NCBI GenBank assembly: GCA_934746185.1
Contig: CAKVEY010000024.1
Coordinates: 1 to 13,866 of the forward strand
DNA: 13,866 nt
Direction: 5' to 3'
DNA from: an uncultured Clostridia bacterium
Lineage (GTDB): Bacteria > Bacillota > Clostridia > Christensenellales > UBA1242
Positions 13,850 to 13,866 of this stretch are shown here, one piece after another. A model generated the notes under the pieces. That model saw only the letters and a program-made list of their open reading frames with translations, searched no databases and was not told where the DNA came from. The stretch's first letter is position 1, and every line of letters starts with the position of its first letter. The position numbers and the translations under genes are program-made.

Positions 13850-13866
13850 CAAATTAACGCATTAAT

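Overview
The window looks like chromosomal DNA from a very AT-rich Gram-positive bacterium (Bacillota type). Evidence: extremely low GC, strong AGGAG ribosome sites on many genes, TTGACA-17-TATAAT promoters, a T-box leader on thrS, Rho-independent terminators with long T runs, and secreted proteins held by C-terminal membrane anchors rather than LPXTG motifs. Tryptophan is encoded by TGG, so I see no sign of a Mycoplasma-type code. An uncultured gut-type lineage is plausible, but I cannot name the taxon from sequence alone.

All protein genes are on the minus strand; only ssrA (tmRNA) is on the plus strand. Reading in the direction of minus-strand transcription, from right to left: (1) 13849-10284, a single-gene unit for a 1149-aa secreted, membrane-anchored protein of about nine Ig-like modules. 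(2) 10264-9471, a two-gene operon of small paralogous proteins, each a winged-helix-like domain with a C-terminal membrane segment. (3) 9428-6371, an operon whose first gene is an unrecognised 191-aa protein with a nuclease-like motif pattern, followed by def, fmt and rlmN (translation initiation and ribosome maturation). Its promoter is embedded in a perfect 12-bp inverted repeat. (4) 5840-6265, ssrA with its own promoter and a hairpin terminator that works in both directions. (5) 5822-4528, a secreted membrane-anchored SGNH/GDSL hydrolase. (6) 4497-3011, a membrane-anchored acidic coiled-coil protein. (7) 2963-2238, murI (glutamate racemase). (8) 2194-141, thrS under a threonine T-box riboswitch. 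The first 37 bases hold a promoter pointing off the left edge, preceded by phased T-tracts.

Functionally the window combines translation and rescue genes (thrS, def, fmt, rlmN, ssrA) with envelope genes (murI, SGNH hydrolase, Ig-like surface protein, membrane coiled-coil protein). The most unusual points are: a tmRNA tag that reads ANKINANNNLKAAAC and ends in Cys instead of the usual ...AA; the inverted-repeat operator around the -35 box of the def operon; two (possibly three) genes whose predicted transcription start falls on or next to the ATG (candidate leaderless mRNAs); and the tandem membrane-tethered winged-helix pair next to that operator.
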